From IMG/VR virus record IMGVR_UViG_3300045012_000053, positions 37,361-101,360 of that record: a stretch of 64,000 bases of DNA; one strand, 5' to 3'. Positions within the stretch are counted from its first letter, which is position 1, and every line of letters begins with the position of its first letter. A program made the translations under genes and the position numbers. The notes under the pieces are model-generated. The model made no database searches, was not told where the DNA came from, and worked only from the letters and a program-made list of their open reading frames with translations. This DNA is from a virus. Shown piece by piece: positions 52,774 to 61,027 of the stretch.

Positions 52774-53561
52774 CCTATTCTCCCTTTGAGCCATTCTGTC
52801 TTCTGACGGTGGTAGTCGCTACCCCGATGGTTCCAGTTGGAGCCGGAGCGGTAGTGTAATACTGTAGCACACTTGTCCCCGTTTGTCAAGTAGAATTCAT
52901 CGTAGTCGGCCTCTTGGAAGTGCTTGCGGTTCACGTGCGCGACGTCGAGGTCGGGATGCGATTGAAAGTAGTGATAGGTCTGCCCGCCCACGTCCACGGG
53001 CACGTCTTCCACCCGTCCGCACCACCAGTTGAGAGTCCCAGCGTCCGGCAGGGTCGCCATATTTGCTAGCATGAACGTCGGCCACATATAGCGGAAGGTC
53101 CGTCCGTCTGCGTGTGGCTTGCCGTCCGGCACGTTGAGCATCTGGTGAGGGTCCAGCATTTCCGTTAAACTCAGCGGCTCGATCAGGAACACGTCCGAAT
53201 CGAGGATGGCGATGTTGCCCTTCTCCTTCGAGATGTAGTTCTCCCAAGCGTAGCAGAGCGCGTACGCGTGCGCCACATTGGCACTGGTATACAGTCCTTG
53301 ATGGTTGAACACGGGGCCGCTGGGTTCGATATCTTGACACCGTCTCATCAGGTCGGGAATCTTCACGACATCGATCACGTTCACGCCGACCGACTTGCCT
53401 ACGCTGTGAAGATCGTGGTACTTCGCGCCGCCCGTGCTGTCGAACTGCGCGTTGTTGAACACGGTCAGCTCGAACTCTTCTCGGAGATGCTTCCGAAACG
53501 AGTGCATCTGTAGCTCGATGAAGTCTGGGCGGTTTGCGCCGAAGCTGAATATGGAAATCAT
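52770..53561 (-). CDS. Glycosyltransferase, GT-A fold
   Basis: 263 residues, TAATG overlap with the AT-rich gene upstream, AGGAG site. MISIFSFGANRPDFIELQMH start, a long helix, then ILDSDVFLIEP with a DxD metal motif (about residue 122) and NWWCGRVEDVPVDVGG near the acceptor site. Family number not clear. Promoter g lies over its last codons. Confidence 0.7.
   Translation of the reverse strand: MISIFSFGANRPDFIELQMHSFRKHLREEFELTVFNNAQFDSTGGAKYHDLHSVGKSVGVNVIDVVKIPDLMRRCQDIEPSGPVFNHQGLYTSANVAHAYALCYAWENYISKEKGNIAILDSDVFLIEPLSLTEMLDPHQMLNVPDGKPHADGRTFRYMWPTFMLANMATLPDAGTLNWWCGRVEDVPVDVGGQTYHYFQSHPDLDVAHVNRKHFQEADYDEFYLTNGDKCATVLHYRSGSNWNHRGSDYHRQKTEWLKGRIG
52861..52889 (-). promoter_or_regulatory. 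Promoter g
   Basis: TTGACA (52889-52884), 17-bp spacer ending in TGC, TACAGT (52866-52861), preceded by C and GAATT. It would transcribe the three methyltransferases and later genes down to gmd as a sub-operon within the glycan block. Confidence 0.7.
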
Positions 53562-54031
53562 TAATTTCTTCTCCTAGCACGGCGGTCACTAGCCAGCGAT
53601 TGTTGCCAAATATAAAAATCATAAACTGTTTGAAAAACCTTGCGCCGAGTCGACGTAAATCTCCAAACTACTTTATACTTTCTGCCTGCCCTATATTCTA
53701 AAATTGCTCTGGCCCATTGAACCACAGATAGCCAATCCTGCTTGGGTCCTTTTTCTTCCAAATATTCTTTTCTAAAATCAGGCCACCCGAATCCTTTTGT
53801 TGCTTTCAGTAAAATCTTGGAAGAAATAAAACGCTCAGAAACCAAAAACTTTATTTCAGTTTTTGAAAATTCATCTCCATATTTCTTCTTTTTAACTGGC
53901 GCTTCAATTTGTTTTAAAAACAACCTCAGCGTACTTTTTGCTGATCGAGCAAGCCTGTTATTAAAGTCAATGAGATCACCGCATTCTGAGCATTGTCTAG
54001 TTTCTATTTTATGCTTGCAACGCTTAATCAT
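53561..54031 (-). CDS. AT-rich orphan gene with N-terminal zinc motif
   Basis: 156 residues from the ATG with a GGA seven bases upstream. MIKRCKHKIETRQCSECGDL at the N-terminus is one copy of the same Cys/His motif found five times in the nuclease at 45 kb. The rest is basic and helical (KFLVSERFISSKILLK, then WARAILEYRAGRKYKVVWRF). It splits the glycan block and is visibly AT-richer than the genes around it. No HNH or other catalytic motif is seen, so it may be a mobile-element DNA-binding protein or a new endonuclease type. Confidence 0.55.
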   Translation of the reverse strand: MIKRCKHKIETRQCSECGDLIDFNNRLARSAKSTLRLFLKQIEAPVKKKKYGDEFSKTEIKFLVSERFISSKILLKATKGFGWPDFRKEYLEEKGPKQDWLSVVQWARAILEYRAGRKYKVVWRFTSTRRKVFQTVYDFYIWQQSLASDRRARRRN

Positions 54032-55010
54032 TGAGGAGTCCATTATCAAACAACAAACAAGTTAGAGCGTCGTAATTCATCTCGGCGTTTTGTGAACTGA
54101 ATTCTCTCGTCAGAGCCGGGTACTCGGTTGCACCCGTGAACACAGATCGGATTACATAATATTCGCCGCGAAGAACTGTTCTGGAAACTTCTTCCTCGCT
54201 GACAAGTATCTCGTGCGTCTTCTCTCCCGGGCGAGCGCCCACGAATTCAACCTTGATGTCTCTGCACCCGATGATCTTGTGCGCGATGTCTATCACGGCT
54301 GCGGACGGAATGATAGGGACGTAAATTTCCCCATTCAGTCCGCGCTCCACGGCCTCGAATACGGTGTCGACCGCCTTGTCCAGCGTGAGAAGGAACCGGG
54401 TCATGTGACCGTCGGTGACGGTGACTGGTCCTCCCTTCCTAATCTGCTGCTTGAAGAGGGGAATTACGGAACCCGTCGATGCCAGCACGTTGCCGTAACG
54501 GACGCACAAAAATGTTGTCCCGGGGCAGCGTTCCTGCCCGGATAAGAAGATGCGCTCTTGAATCGCTTTCGTCATTCCCATCACATTCACGGGCTTGCAC
54601 GCCTTGTCGGTCGAGATTCCGACCACGAATAGAGGACTGGTCACTTGCGCAGCTCGTACGATATTCTCCGCGCCGTCGATGTTGGTGCGCACCGCTTCGT
54701 GAGGAAAATACTCGCAAGACGGAACCTGCTTCAAAGCCGCCGCGTTGAACACGATGTCGACGTTTTCCATGCAACTAACCACTGTGTGGTAGTCTCGCAC
54801 GTCTCCGATACGGAACTGAACGATATCCTTAAACTTCTCCGAAGAAGCGTACTCCTGCTTCAAAGCTGACTGCTTCGCCTCGTCACGGGAGAGAACAGTA
54901 ATTCGGTACGGCAAGCCCTTCTCGCCAGAGAGTAAGCGTCGCAGGAGTGTGCTACCAAGCGAACCTGTGCCGCCTGTAATTAGAATTTGTTTGCCGTCAA
55001 ATAGCGCCAT
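54024..55010 (-). CDS. UDP-GlcNAc 4,6-dehydratase (CapE/WbjB-like)
   Basis: 328 residues. ILITGGTGSLGSTL binds NAD(P); STDKACKPVNVMGMTK is the Ser-Met-Lys active site of the inverting dehydratase subgroup, with NAAALKQVPSCEYFPHEAV and VGARPGEKTHEIL as further hallmarks. It makes UDP-4-keto-6-deoxy-HexNAc, precursor of FucNAc, QuiNAc or pseudaminic-type sugars. Together with the following reductase it forms the start of a UDP-L-sugar pathway. Confidence 0.9.
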   Translation of the reverse strand: MALFDGKQILITGGTGSLGSTLLRRLLSGEKGLPYRITVLSRDEAKQSALKQEYASSEKFKDIVQFRIGDVRDYHTVVSCMENVDIVFNAAALKQVPSCEYFPHEAVRTNIDGAENIVRAAQVTSPLFVVGISTDKACKPVNVMGMTKAIQERIFLSGQERCPGTTFLCVRYGNVLASTGSVIPLFKQQIRKGGPVTVTDGHMTRFLLTLDKAVDTVFEAVERGLNGEIYVPIIPSAAVIDIAHKIIGCRDIKVEFVGARPGEKTHEILVSEEEVSRTVLRGEYYVIRSVFTGATEYPALTREFSSQNAEMNYDALTCLLFDNGLLND

Positions 55011-55800
55011 ATCGCCCCCTGTCTTTATACGCTTGATTGATAATCATCATGTTTAGTTCTGGGATTGAAATCTGCGTGTCGCGACGAAACTTCTCGCTGT
55101 TCAAACTTCGATCACAACGCGGATATTCCATTGGAATAATGTTAACGTCTGTCTTACCATAAACGGACTTGAACGTCTCCAACAGATGAAACTTCGAAAC
55201 GGGTCTTGTTGCCACCTGATATAGACCTGTGAACTTCCTTCTGTAAATCAGTTCTGCCGTGAGGCTCGCTAACCAGTTGGTTGTGACGCCCGAAAAGATT
55301 GCATTAGTGTATCCCTTCACGTCGCCCTTCTGGCGCAAGAACCACTCTAGCAAACCGTGATAATTGGCGGTCTCTCTGCCAATAATGGACGTGCGCAGCG
55401 TCAGCGTGTTTGGCCCAGTGACTTCGCCGAGATACTTCGTGATGCCGTACAAGTCTTCCGCGTCCGACTTGCTATCTTCCTTATAATCGCCGTCTTTACC
55501 TGAGAACACGCAGTCGGTACTATAGTGAATGAGATACGCGCCGCTCTGCCGACACGCTCGTTGAAGATTGTGGGGAAACAGAGCGTTAACCGCAATACTC
55601 TCCCTAGGATTTTGCACCCGCTGCTTGATTACACCGACGCAATTAACAACGACGTCCGGTCGGTCTGCTCTGATATGACCGCAGTCCATAGGCTCTTCGG
55701 CGTCAATTCGAGGTGTAGTTACATTAGGGAAGTGCTCTTGTAAACGCTCCACCATCTTGTGCCCCAGCATCCCGGTTGAGCCTAGTACCGCGATCTTCAT
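54997..55800 (-). CDS. RmlD/WbjC-like 4-keto sugar reductase
   Basis: 267 residues overlapping the dehydratase by 14 bases. MKIAVLGSTGMLGHKM start, YSTDCVFSGKDGDYKE and DLYGITKYLGE (Tyr/Lys pair) are the reductase-SDR pattern. In known pathways such an enzyme reduces the keto group made by the UDP-GlcNAc 4,6-dehydratase. A third enzyme, a 2-epimerase, is missing, so the likely product is a QuiNAc- or pneumosamine-type sugar unless the host supplies it. Confidence 0.82.
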   Translation of the reverse strand: MKIAVLGSTGMLGHKMVERLQEHFPNVTTPRIDAEEPMDCGHIRADRPDVVVNCVGVIKQRVQNPRESIAVNALFPHNLQRACRQSGAYLIHYSTDCVFSGKDGDYKEDSKSDAEDLYGITKYLGEVTGPNTLTLRTSIIGRETANYHGLLEWFLRQKGDVKGYTNAIFSGVTTNWLASLTAELIYRRKFTGLYQVATRPVSKFHLLETFKSVYGKTDVNIIPMEYPRCDRSLNSEKFRRDTQISIPELNMMIINQAYKDRGRYGAI

Positions 55801-56747
55801 GACCGCGCCTCCAACGTCATCTTTGCCGCCTTCATAACCGAATCGATTTTGGTTAGGTAGGTGTGCTTCTCCGCGACCTCATCCATCAGCTGGTGAAGAT
55901 CGGCCAGTTTGTAGCTTTTCAGCTGCTCCCGCGCTTCGTAGAACAGCTTGTACGTGTCATCGTTGTAGATGAGTCTTCCTTGAAACGCTTCTTGCGCGTA
56001 TCTGTTATTGGTGAGCGGAAGACATCCGTATGAGATGTTCTTATAGGTGCGGCACGGAATGTAGCCGACCTTAGCGTGATACTTATCGCCGATGGCTGGT
56101 GCCATGTAGGACGCGCGCACCAGTCGCACGTTCTCCTCGATTGACACGGGTGCCGCGCCGGAGAAGCCGCCCATTGTGACGAATCTGATTCCGTTCTCTT
56201 GGCACGCGGTACGAAACGGCCCGTGAACGTTTTCGTAAACGGTCCCCACGAAGTTGATCTCTTTGCTGTCTTCATTGAAAACGCGGGTCGGTTTGTTGGC
56301 CTCGATCTCGTGAGGGAACAAATCAGTGCCCCAGCGCAAGATTACGCAGCTATACGCCTCGTGCGCCTGCTGCGTGAAATATGTTTCCGGGCCGACTTCG
56401 ATGTTGTCCGGCGTCAGATTGGTCGTGCTCGTGTACATGCCGTAGTTCATCACCGAATACTGACGCATATCGCCGAAGAATTCCTTCGTAGTTTCGTCTG
56501 TGTTGTGGATGACGTAGAAGCAGTCCTTACGCTTCGGCAGGCCGCTCAAGTTCGCGACGTTGACGGAGAACACCACAGCGTTCGTGAAGTCCGCGTCTTC
56601 CGGGTTCATCTCATCGACCCATGAGACCTTGCGGTCGGGGAACTTGTATTTTAACGCGCGGTACCACGCTTCCTGAATGTGGCCGAACGTGTTGTACGAG
56701 TTGCGGAACCCGTACACGACAAAGTTGCACGTATCAAGATTAATCAT
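55797..56747 (-). CDS. Glycosyltransferase-like protein, GT-B / CgeB-like
   Basis: 316 residues from the ATG overlapping the fucosyltransferase stop (ATGA). N-terminus FVVYGFRNSYNTFGHIQEAW, middle with a strand NFVGTVY, and late RTYKNISYGCLPLTNNRYAQ, like the sugar-binding end of GT1-type enzymes (here NISYGCLPL in place of the usual E-x7-E). Precise family unclear; GAG repeat of glycan genes around it supports the role. Confidence 0.62.
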   Translation of the reverse strand: MINLDTCNFVVYGFRNSYNTFGHIQEAWYRALKYKFPDRKVSWVDEMNPEDADFTNAVVFSVNVANLSGLPKRKDCFYVIHNTDETTKEFFGDMRQYSVMNYGMYTSTTNLTPDNIEVGPETYFTQQAHEAYSCVILRWGTDLFPHEIEANKPTRVFNEDSKEINFVGTVYENVHGPFRTACQENGIRFVTMGGFSGAAPVSIEENVRLVRASYMAPAIGDKYHAKVGYIPCRTYKNISYGCLPLTNNRYAQEAFQGRLIYNDDTYKLFYEAREQLKSYKLADLHQLMDEVAEKHTYLTKIDSVMKAAKMTLEARS

Positions 56748-57499
56748 ATTTTTATCCATCTCTCCGGTACGATATCGCGTGCGTCCTCGCTTGATGTTTG
56801 AAACCAGTTCTTCGGTGCTACCACGATTCGATCTCTCTTCCCGAGGTACGCGCCCCACCAGCTGAAAGAAGAGTTGGCGATGATCGCGCTCTTGCAGAGA
56901 GACATCGCTTGAATGTCAGCCGCCTCTTCCGTCGGGTGAACAATGTAATGGCCCTTGAAGTTTTCCTCGCACCACGTAGAGTCGTCGCTGAATATGAAAA
57001 ACTTTGTGTGGCGGACCCGGTCGGTGACGTACTTCATAGCTTCTCGGTAGTAGTCCATCCCGAGGTTGCCGTGAAAGCTAGCGTGTGGCTCCCTCGTGTA
57101 ATCGCCTCTGCGGACGTGGACCGCGACGGGCTGAATCTCGCTAAAGATCGCTTCCAGCGCCGCGTTGTTGGTCGCGCGAGGACGGAGCGCCGTCAGCTCT
57201 TCTTCCACGCCTTGAAAGTATTTCTCCGACTGCCAGTAGCCTTGGATGACGTCGCCGTTCACAATGCTGTTTGCAATCGAGGGATTGAACGGCATGCCTA
57301 CTTCGCTCACGTTCGGTTGCACCGCGTACGGCACTTCCAGCTTGTCTCCGTTCCACTGGTTCAAGCTGTAAGGACGCGCGCCGCCCAGACGGGACGTGTT
57401 GAGTTGCAGCTTCGTTCCCAGTCGCTTTGCTTGCGCTAACCCGAACGCATACTGAAATAACTGATTACCGTGTCCGCCGAGTAGTTGTATCGTAATCAC
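56744..57499 (-). CDS. GT11-like alpha-1,2-fucosyltransferase
   Basis: 251 residues from a GTG with GGAG six bases upstream, overlapping the previous stop (GTGA). GGHGNQLFQYAFGLAQAKRL, then AVHVRRGDYTREP and IANSSFSWWGAYLG are the three GT11 hallmark segments. GT11 enzymes transfer L-fucose from GDP-fucose. The adjacent gmd makes the precursor; the final synthase is not in the window. Confidence 0.9.
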   Translation of the reverse strand: MITIQLLGGHGNQLFQYAFGLAQAKRLGTKLQLNTSRLGGARPYSLNQWNGDKLEVPYAVQPNVSEVGMPFNPSIANSIVNGDVIQGYWQSEKYFQGVEEELTALRPRATNNAALEAIFSEIQPVAVHVRRGDYTREPHASFHGNLGMDYYREAMKYVTDRVRHTKFFIFSDDSTWCEENFKGHYIVHPTEEAADIQAMSLCKSAIIANSSFSWWGAYLGKRDRIVVAPKNWFQTSSEDARDIVPERWIKI

Positions 57500-58164
57500 T
57501 TCGCGCTCCAAGTCAGTTCTGGGTGCAGGCTCATCATCACTTCGATCATCTTTCCTCTATTCATCTTTGAAACCATCGACTGCGGCTTCCTGCGGTAGAA
57601 GAACAACGGTTCGTTCAAGACGGCGACCTTCCAGCCGCGCTTCAAAATTGAAACCCACAGCTCCCAGTCCTCGCAGCCCTCGGTCATGATAGACTTGTAT
57701 CCGCCCGCCTGCTCGATTGCCTTCCTACGAATCAGGGAGCACACGGGCATACCGTTGTACTGCGTGATCTGGTGAATGGTCGTGTGGGTGGGACGCAGAC
57801 GATCTGAGTGTGTGCCGAAGTACATCATGTCGGTCGAGACCACCCCGATGTCGTTCGCCATATTCATCAGCGCCGTGGTTCTAAAAAGATAGTTCGGGTC
57901 GATCTTGTCGTCCGCGTCCAGCGGCAGAATCAGTTCGCCCGTTGCGAAATCGATGCCCGCGTTCCTCGCGGCTGACAGCCCGGCGTTTTCCTGATTGATG
58001 ATCTTGACCGGGAAGTTCTCTATCACGCTCAACGAGCCATCGGTAGAGCCGTCGTTGACGACGATCACTTCGAAGTCGTCATAGTTCTGCGTGAGAGCGG
58101 AGCAGATAGCCTCCGCGACGTACTCGCTCTGGTTGTAGCACGGGATGACGATAGAAACTCTCAT
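57496..58164 (-). CDS. GT2 family glycosyltransferase
   Basis: 222 residues from the ATG overlapping the previous stop. VSIVIPCYNQSEYVAEAI, VIVVNDGSTDGS, NAGLSAARNAGI, LPLDADDKIDP (DxD) and CEDWELWV are the full GT2 motif set in order. Adds a sugar to the growing glycan; donor unknown. Confidence 0.92.
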   Translation of the reverse strand: MRVSIVIPCYNQSEYVAEAICSALTQNYDDFEVIVVNDGSTDGSLSVIENFPVKIINQENAGLSAARNAGIDFATGELILPLDADDKIDPNYLFRTTALMNMANDIGVVSTDMMYFGTHSDRLRPTHTTIHQITQYNGMPVCSLIRRKAIEQAGGYKSIMTEGCEDWELWVSILKRGWKVAVLNEPLFFYRRKPQSMVSKMNRGKMIEVMMSLHPELTWSAK

Positions 58165-58841
58165 CGGTCGCCCTTGGTCAGCGCCACAATTTTCGGCGTC
58201 GGACTTATCCCCGCCGCTGCCCACTTGTCTAGGTAGTGCGCGCCCGCATTTTCCGGATAGCAGTAGCTTGGGTCAAGCACCTTGGCTGGCAGATGATCTG
58301 CAAGATATCGATTCCAGTGGCTCTCGTCGTGCCAAACGGCCATCATCCCTCGACGTTCATCCAGCCCGATATCCATTGCTAGTTGGTCCGCCATATTCAA
58401 ATAGTGCAGCGCGCTTCCACCTTGAAATCCGCCGCAGTAATAAGCGGTGTTGTGAGAGCAGTACGCGTAAGAGTTAGGATTTGTTTCCGGTGTTCCCCGA
58501 GTCCCAACATAGCCGGGATGCAGAGTAGCCGTGAGTCCTTCCGAGAATATCTCCGTACCGACAGGAGCAACAAACAGCATATCCGCATCGATGTAGAATA
58601 TCTGATCGTAACTCTCCCACAAATCTATGTGCTCCAACATCGTGTGGTACCGCATCAGTGTCTCTCTCGGATAGCCCTTTGCCTCCGTAAAGAATGCGCC
58701 CTCTTGGAGAAACGCGGACGGCTCATCCGTGTAAACGTACGGGTCGTGGAGAGGGAAGAACTTGATGGCAGAGCGAAACATCGCCTTCGCGTAGTTGCGA
58801 TACGAGGCCCCGGTCGCGATTGTAATCAGCGCGGTCTTCAC
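58161..58841 (-). CDS. GT6-like (blood-group-type) glycosyltransferase
   Basis: 226 residues from a GTG overlapping the previous stop (GTGA). FYIDADMLF carries the DxD; HPGYVGTRGTPETNPNSYAY, YYCGGFQGGS, WHDESHWNRYL and KVLDPSYCYPE match GT6 motifs known from ABO and alpha-1,3-galactosyl transferases. Most bacterial GT6 enzymes have NxN in place of DxD; this one has the DxD form of animals and of a cyanophage. Retaining alpha-1,3 Gal or GalNAc transfer is the family reaction. Confidence 0.85.
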   Translation of the reverse strand: MKTALITIATGASYRNYAKAMFRSAIKFFPLHDPYVYTDEPSAFLQEGAFFTEAKGYPRETLMRYHTMLEHIDLWESYDQIFYIDADMLFVAPVGTEIFSEGLTATLHPGYVGTRGTPETNPNSYAYCSHNTAYYCGGFQGGSALHYLNMADQLAMDIGLDERRGMMAVWHDESHWNRYLADHLPAKVLDPSYCYPENAGAHYLDKWAAAGISPTPKIVALTKGDR

Positions 58842-59524
58842 GAGTTCACCGAGTGCATCGTCTCCATCCACTTGGAATCAGGATGGTATCCCTTGCCGAA
58901 CTGCGCAGCCGGGTAGTGCCACGAGTAGGTGTTCGCGGGAAGGTCCAGCGCGGTCATTTCTTTTTTCGCGATCAGGGGGCCGAGCACTTGTCCAACCCAC
59001 AAATCTTCCGCCCAGCCTTGAGGAAACTTGTCCGCGATCAGTCCGACCGCGTCCATCGAGAGGAAGTATCCGAAGCCGCCGCTGGCCCACGGGTAGCAGT
59101 TCGGGATGTGATCGGTGACGCCGTTGCGTCCCACAGCATCGTAGGGGAACGTTACGCCGAGCGGCTTGCTGATCTTGCCCGCGTAGTCGTAGCCACGGTA
59201 CCCGCACGCTAACAGGCGCGCCGCATTCACGTAGGTGTCCGTGTCGCAGAGGAAAACGTCGTCGACCAGCTTGTTCAGCGCCCACTGGCAGATGCCGCGC
59301 GTCTTGAACGGAAGAGAATTGTAATCATCGCCCGCTTCCACAGCAACCTCGTCCGACTTGTAGTGGTGTGAGGTCTTGCCGTCCGTTTCCACACCCACGA
59401 AGAACCGCACCAGCGCCCGCCCTTTCAGCGCTTGTCCCCACGTGTTGCGAATGACGTCATGGGAGCCTTTGTACATATCCTCATGGCATGACTTTACTGC
59501 TACTAGAAGAGTCACTTTACGCAT
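58838..59524 (-). CDS. GT31-like beta-1,3-glycosyltransferase
   Basis: 228 residues. The order DVIRNTWGQALKGRALVRFFVG, VFLCDTDTYVN (DxD), YDYAGKI, YPWASGGFGYFLSMDA and EDLWVGQVL is characteristic of GT31 beta-1,3-galactosyl- and GlcNAc-transferases, mostly a eukaryotic family. It overlaps the GT6-like gene by GTGA and its upstream neighbour by 13 bases. Donor and acceptor are unknown. Confidence 0.85.
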   Translation of the reverse strand: MRKVTLLVAVKSCHEDMYKGSHDVIRNTWGQALKGRALVRFFVGVETDGKTSHHYKSDEVAVEAGDDYNSLPFKTRGICQWALNKLVDDVFLCDTDTYVNAARLLACGYRGYDYAGKISKPLGVTFPYDAVGRNGVTDHIPNCYPWASGGFGYFLSMDAVGLIADKFPQGWAEDLWVGQVLGPLIAKKEMTALDLPANTYSWHYPAAQFGKGYHPDSKWMETMHSVNS

Positions 59525-60297
59525 CCTCCCGGAGAACGAACTACCGGAACCTGTTGATCGAAACCGTAATAGTCTTTAATGTCGCGCTTTCTCATCATTA
59601 GCTCGTGTCCTATATTGGCACGGCGGCGGAACTCCCGGTAATCCGGGTGCTGCTTGCTGGCGTCGTAAGGAAACGTGTTGATGTTTGCATAAGGGAGGAA
59701 CGCAACGCACTTACCCGCCGCTTTCAAATCCAAAAAGAAATCCGCGTGCTCCCCGCCGATAGGCCGGATGTTCGCATCCCAAGGAATTTCTCTCAAGACT
59801 TCGGTGCGCGCGAGAAAAAAGTTCGCTGCGATGTCAATCGAGTAGAGAACGAACGGCTTCAAAATAAAAGGCACGTCGGTGGCGTGAAGACGGTGCTCCT
59901 TGATGTAGCTTCCCTTCACGTATTCGAGAAAGCCTTCGTACGGCTTGTTGTTCACGCGGCCCGCTACCACGTCAACGCACTGATTGTATTTTAGCACCAT
60001 CATCATCTCGATGACGCTCTTTCTTGCCCACGTTGTGGAGAAATCGTAGTCGTCCGAGCCGATCAGCGTATACTTGGTACGCGTAAGGTTCACACCAAGA
60101 TTACGCTTCCCGGTTAATCCAGTGTCGTAAGGAAGCGTGCGCCAAACGGTGCAGTTCCCCTTCGTGCCCTCGTCGTCATCAGACACGACAATGACGTCGC
60201 ACTCAGGAAGATTCCAAGAGATACCGTGCAGGCAGTCTCTCAGATATCCTCGGCGGTGAAACGTCGGGATGATGATGGTGGTGTCCGACAATCGCAT
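59512..60297 (-). CDS. GT2-like glycosyltransferase
   Basis: 261 residues. TTIIIPTFHRRGYLRDCLHG, VIVVSDDDEGTKGN, GLTGKRNLGVNLTRTKYTLI, GSDDYDF (metal-binding) and GGEHADFFLDLKAAGK follow the GT2 pattern, especially the GalNAc-transferase-like subgroup. It is the first gene of the glycan block and overlaps the DUF2158-type gene by one base. No promoter was found directly upstream, so the block may be read from beyond 64 kb or through 60-64 kb. Confidence 0.82.
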   Translation of the reverse strand: MRLSDTTIIIPTFHRRGYLRDCLHGISWNLPECDVIVVSDDDEGTKGNCTVWRTLPYDTGLTGKRNLGVNLTRTKYTLIGSDDYDFSTTWARKSVIEMMMVLKYNQCVDVVAGRVNNKPYEGFLEYVKGSYIKEHRLHATDVPFILKPFVLYSIDIAANFFLARTEVLREIPWDANIRPIGGEHADFFLDLKAAGKCVAFLPYANINTFPYDASKQHPDYREFRRRANIGHELMMRKRDIKDYYGFDQQVPVVRSPGGCVK

Positions 60298-60482
60298 TAC
60301 TTAACCAGTCGGAGCGCTTGAATGGCGATGTCGGCCTTCGCGATGCGGTTCTCGTTGTCGGCCCACAGGACCGTCAAAATGACCGAGAGGGTCGATACGG
60401 CGCTGACTACCACCATCTTCGGACCACCGCTTTTCAGTTGTACCACCGAACCGATTGTGATTGCCTTCTGTTGCTTTTTCAT
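60297..60482 (-). CDS. DUF2158 (YodC)-like small protein
   Basis: 61 residues. IGSVVQLKSGGPKMVVVS, a second strand ILTVLWAD and a final basic AIQALRLVK match the small DUF2158 beta-barrel family found in phages and bacteria. Function unknown. It overlaps genes on both sides (ATGA, TAATG). Confidence 0.75.
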   Translation of the reverse strand: MKKQQKAITIGSVVQLKSGGPKMVVVSAVSTLSVILTVLWADNENRIAKADIAIQALRLVK

Positions 60483-61027
60483 GATGCTTCTCCTTCTTTC
60501 TTAGGCTGCGGCGCGCTCTTGCGCGGCAGGATGTTGAACCGACCGTACTTTTTCACTAAGATGCGGGCCGCTCTTTTGCGCGCCTTCTGCAACTCTTCCT
60601 TGGTGTACTCGTCGGGAATCAGAGAGTAGACCAGTTGAACGAACTCGTTGGCTCGCTTGTTTAGCGGCGGCTTCAACCGCTTGCCCTTGAACGCGGCAGC
60701 GCCGATGATCTGCCGCTTCGTGGGCGGCTCATCCGGGCGGACAGCAGTGCGGAAATCAAGCACCAGCTCTCCCTTCTCGTCTTCTCGATAGTATTCGTAG
60801 TCACCGATGCGGCTCGTGAAAACCTGCTCGCACGGCGTGCCTCGATGACGAAGCTTGCAGACCTGACACTTGAACATGCGCCCGAGTTCCGGGTGCCGCT
60901 CCGAATACGAGCGGTGCGTGATAGCGCTTAACGCCGCGTCAACGGCCTTCTGCACCTCTTCCGAGACGTTGAACTTTGCGGGTTCAACTTCTGGTACCGA
61001 CTCAAGCGGAATCAGTTCATCTGTCAT
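60479..61027 (-). CDS. Hypothetical protein
   Basis: 182 residues from the ATG with GGGAG upstream. A CQVCKLRHRGTPC motif (about 54-66) gives three Cys and a His for one zinc; later part is basic and helical (RANEFVQLVYSLIPDEYTKE, KKYGRFNILPRKS). Family unknown; belongs to the early-type operon with the nuclease. Confidence 0.55.
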   Translation of the reverse strand: MTDELIPLESVPEVEPAKFNVSEEVQKAVDAALSAITHRSYSERHPELGRMFKCQVCKLRHRGTPCEQVFTSRIGDYEYYREDEKGELVLDFRTAVRPDEPPTKRQIIGAAAFKGKRLKPPLNKRANEFVQLVYSLIPDEYTKEELQKARKRAARILVKKYGRFNILPRKSAPQPKKEGEAS

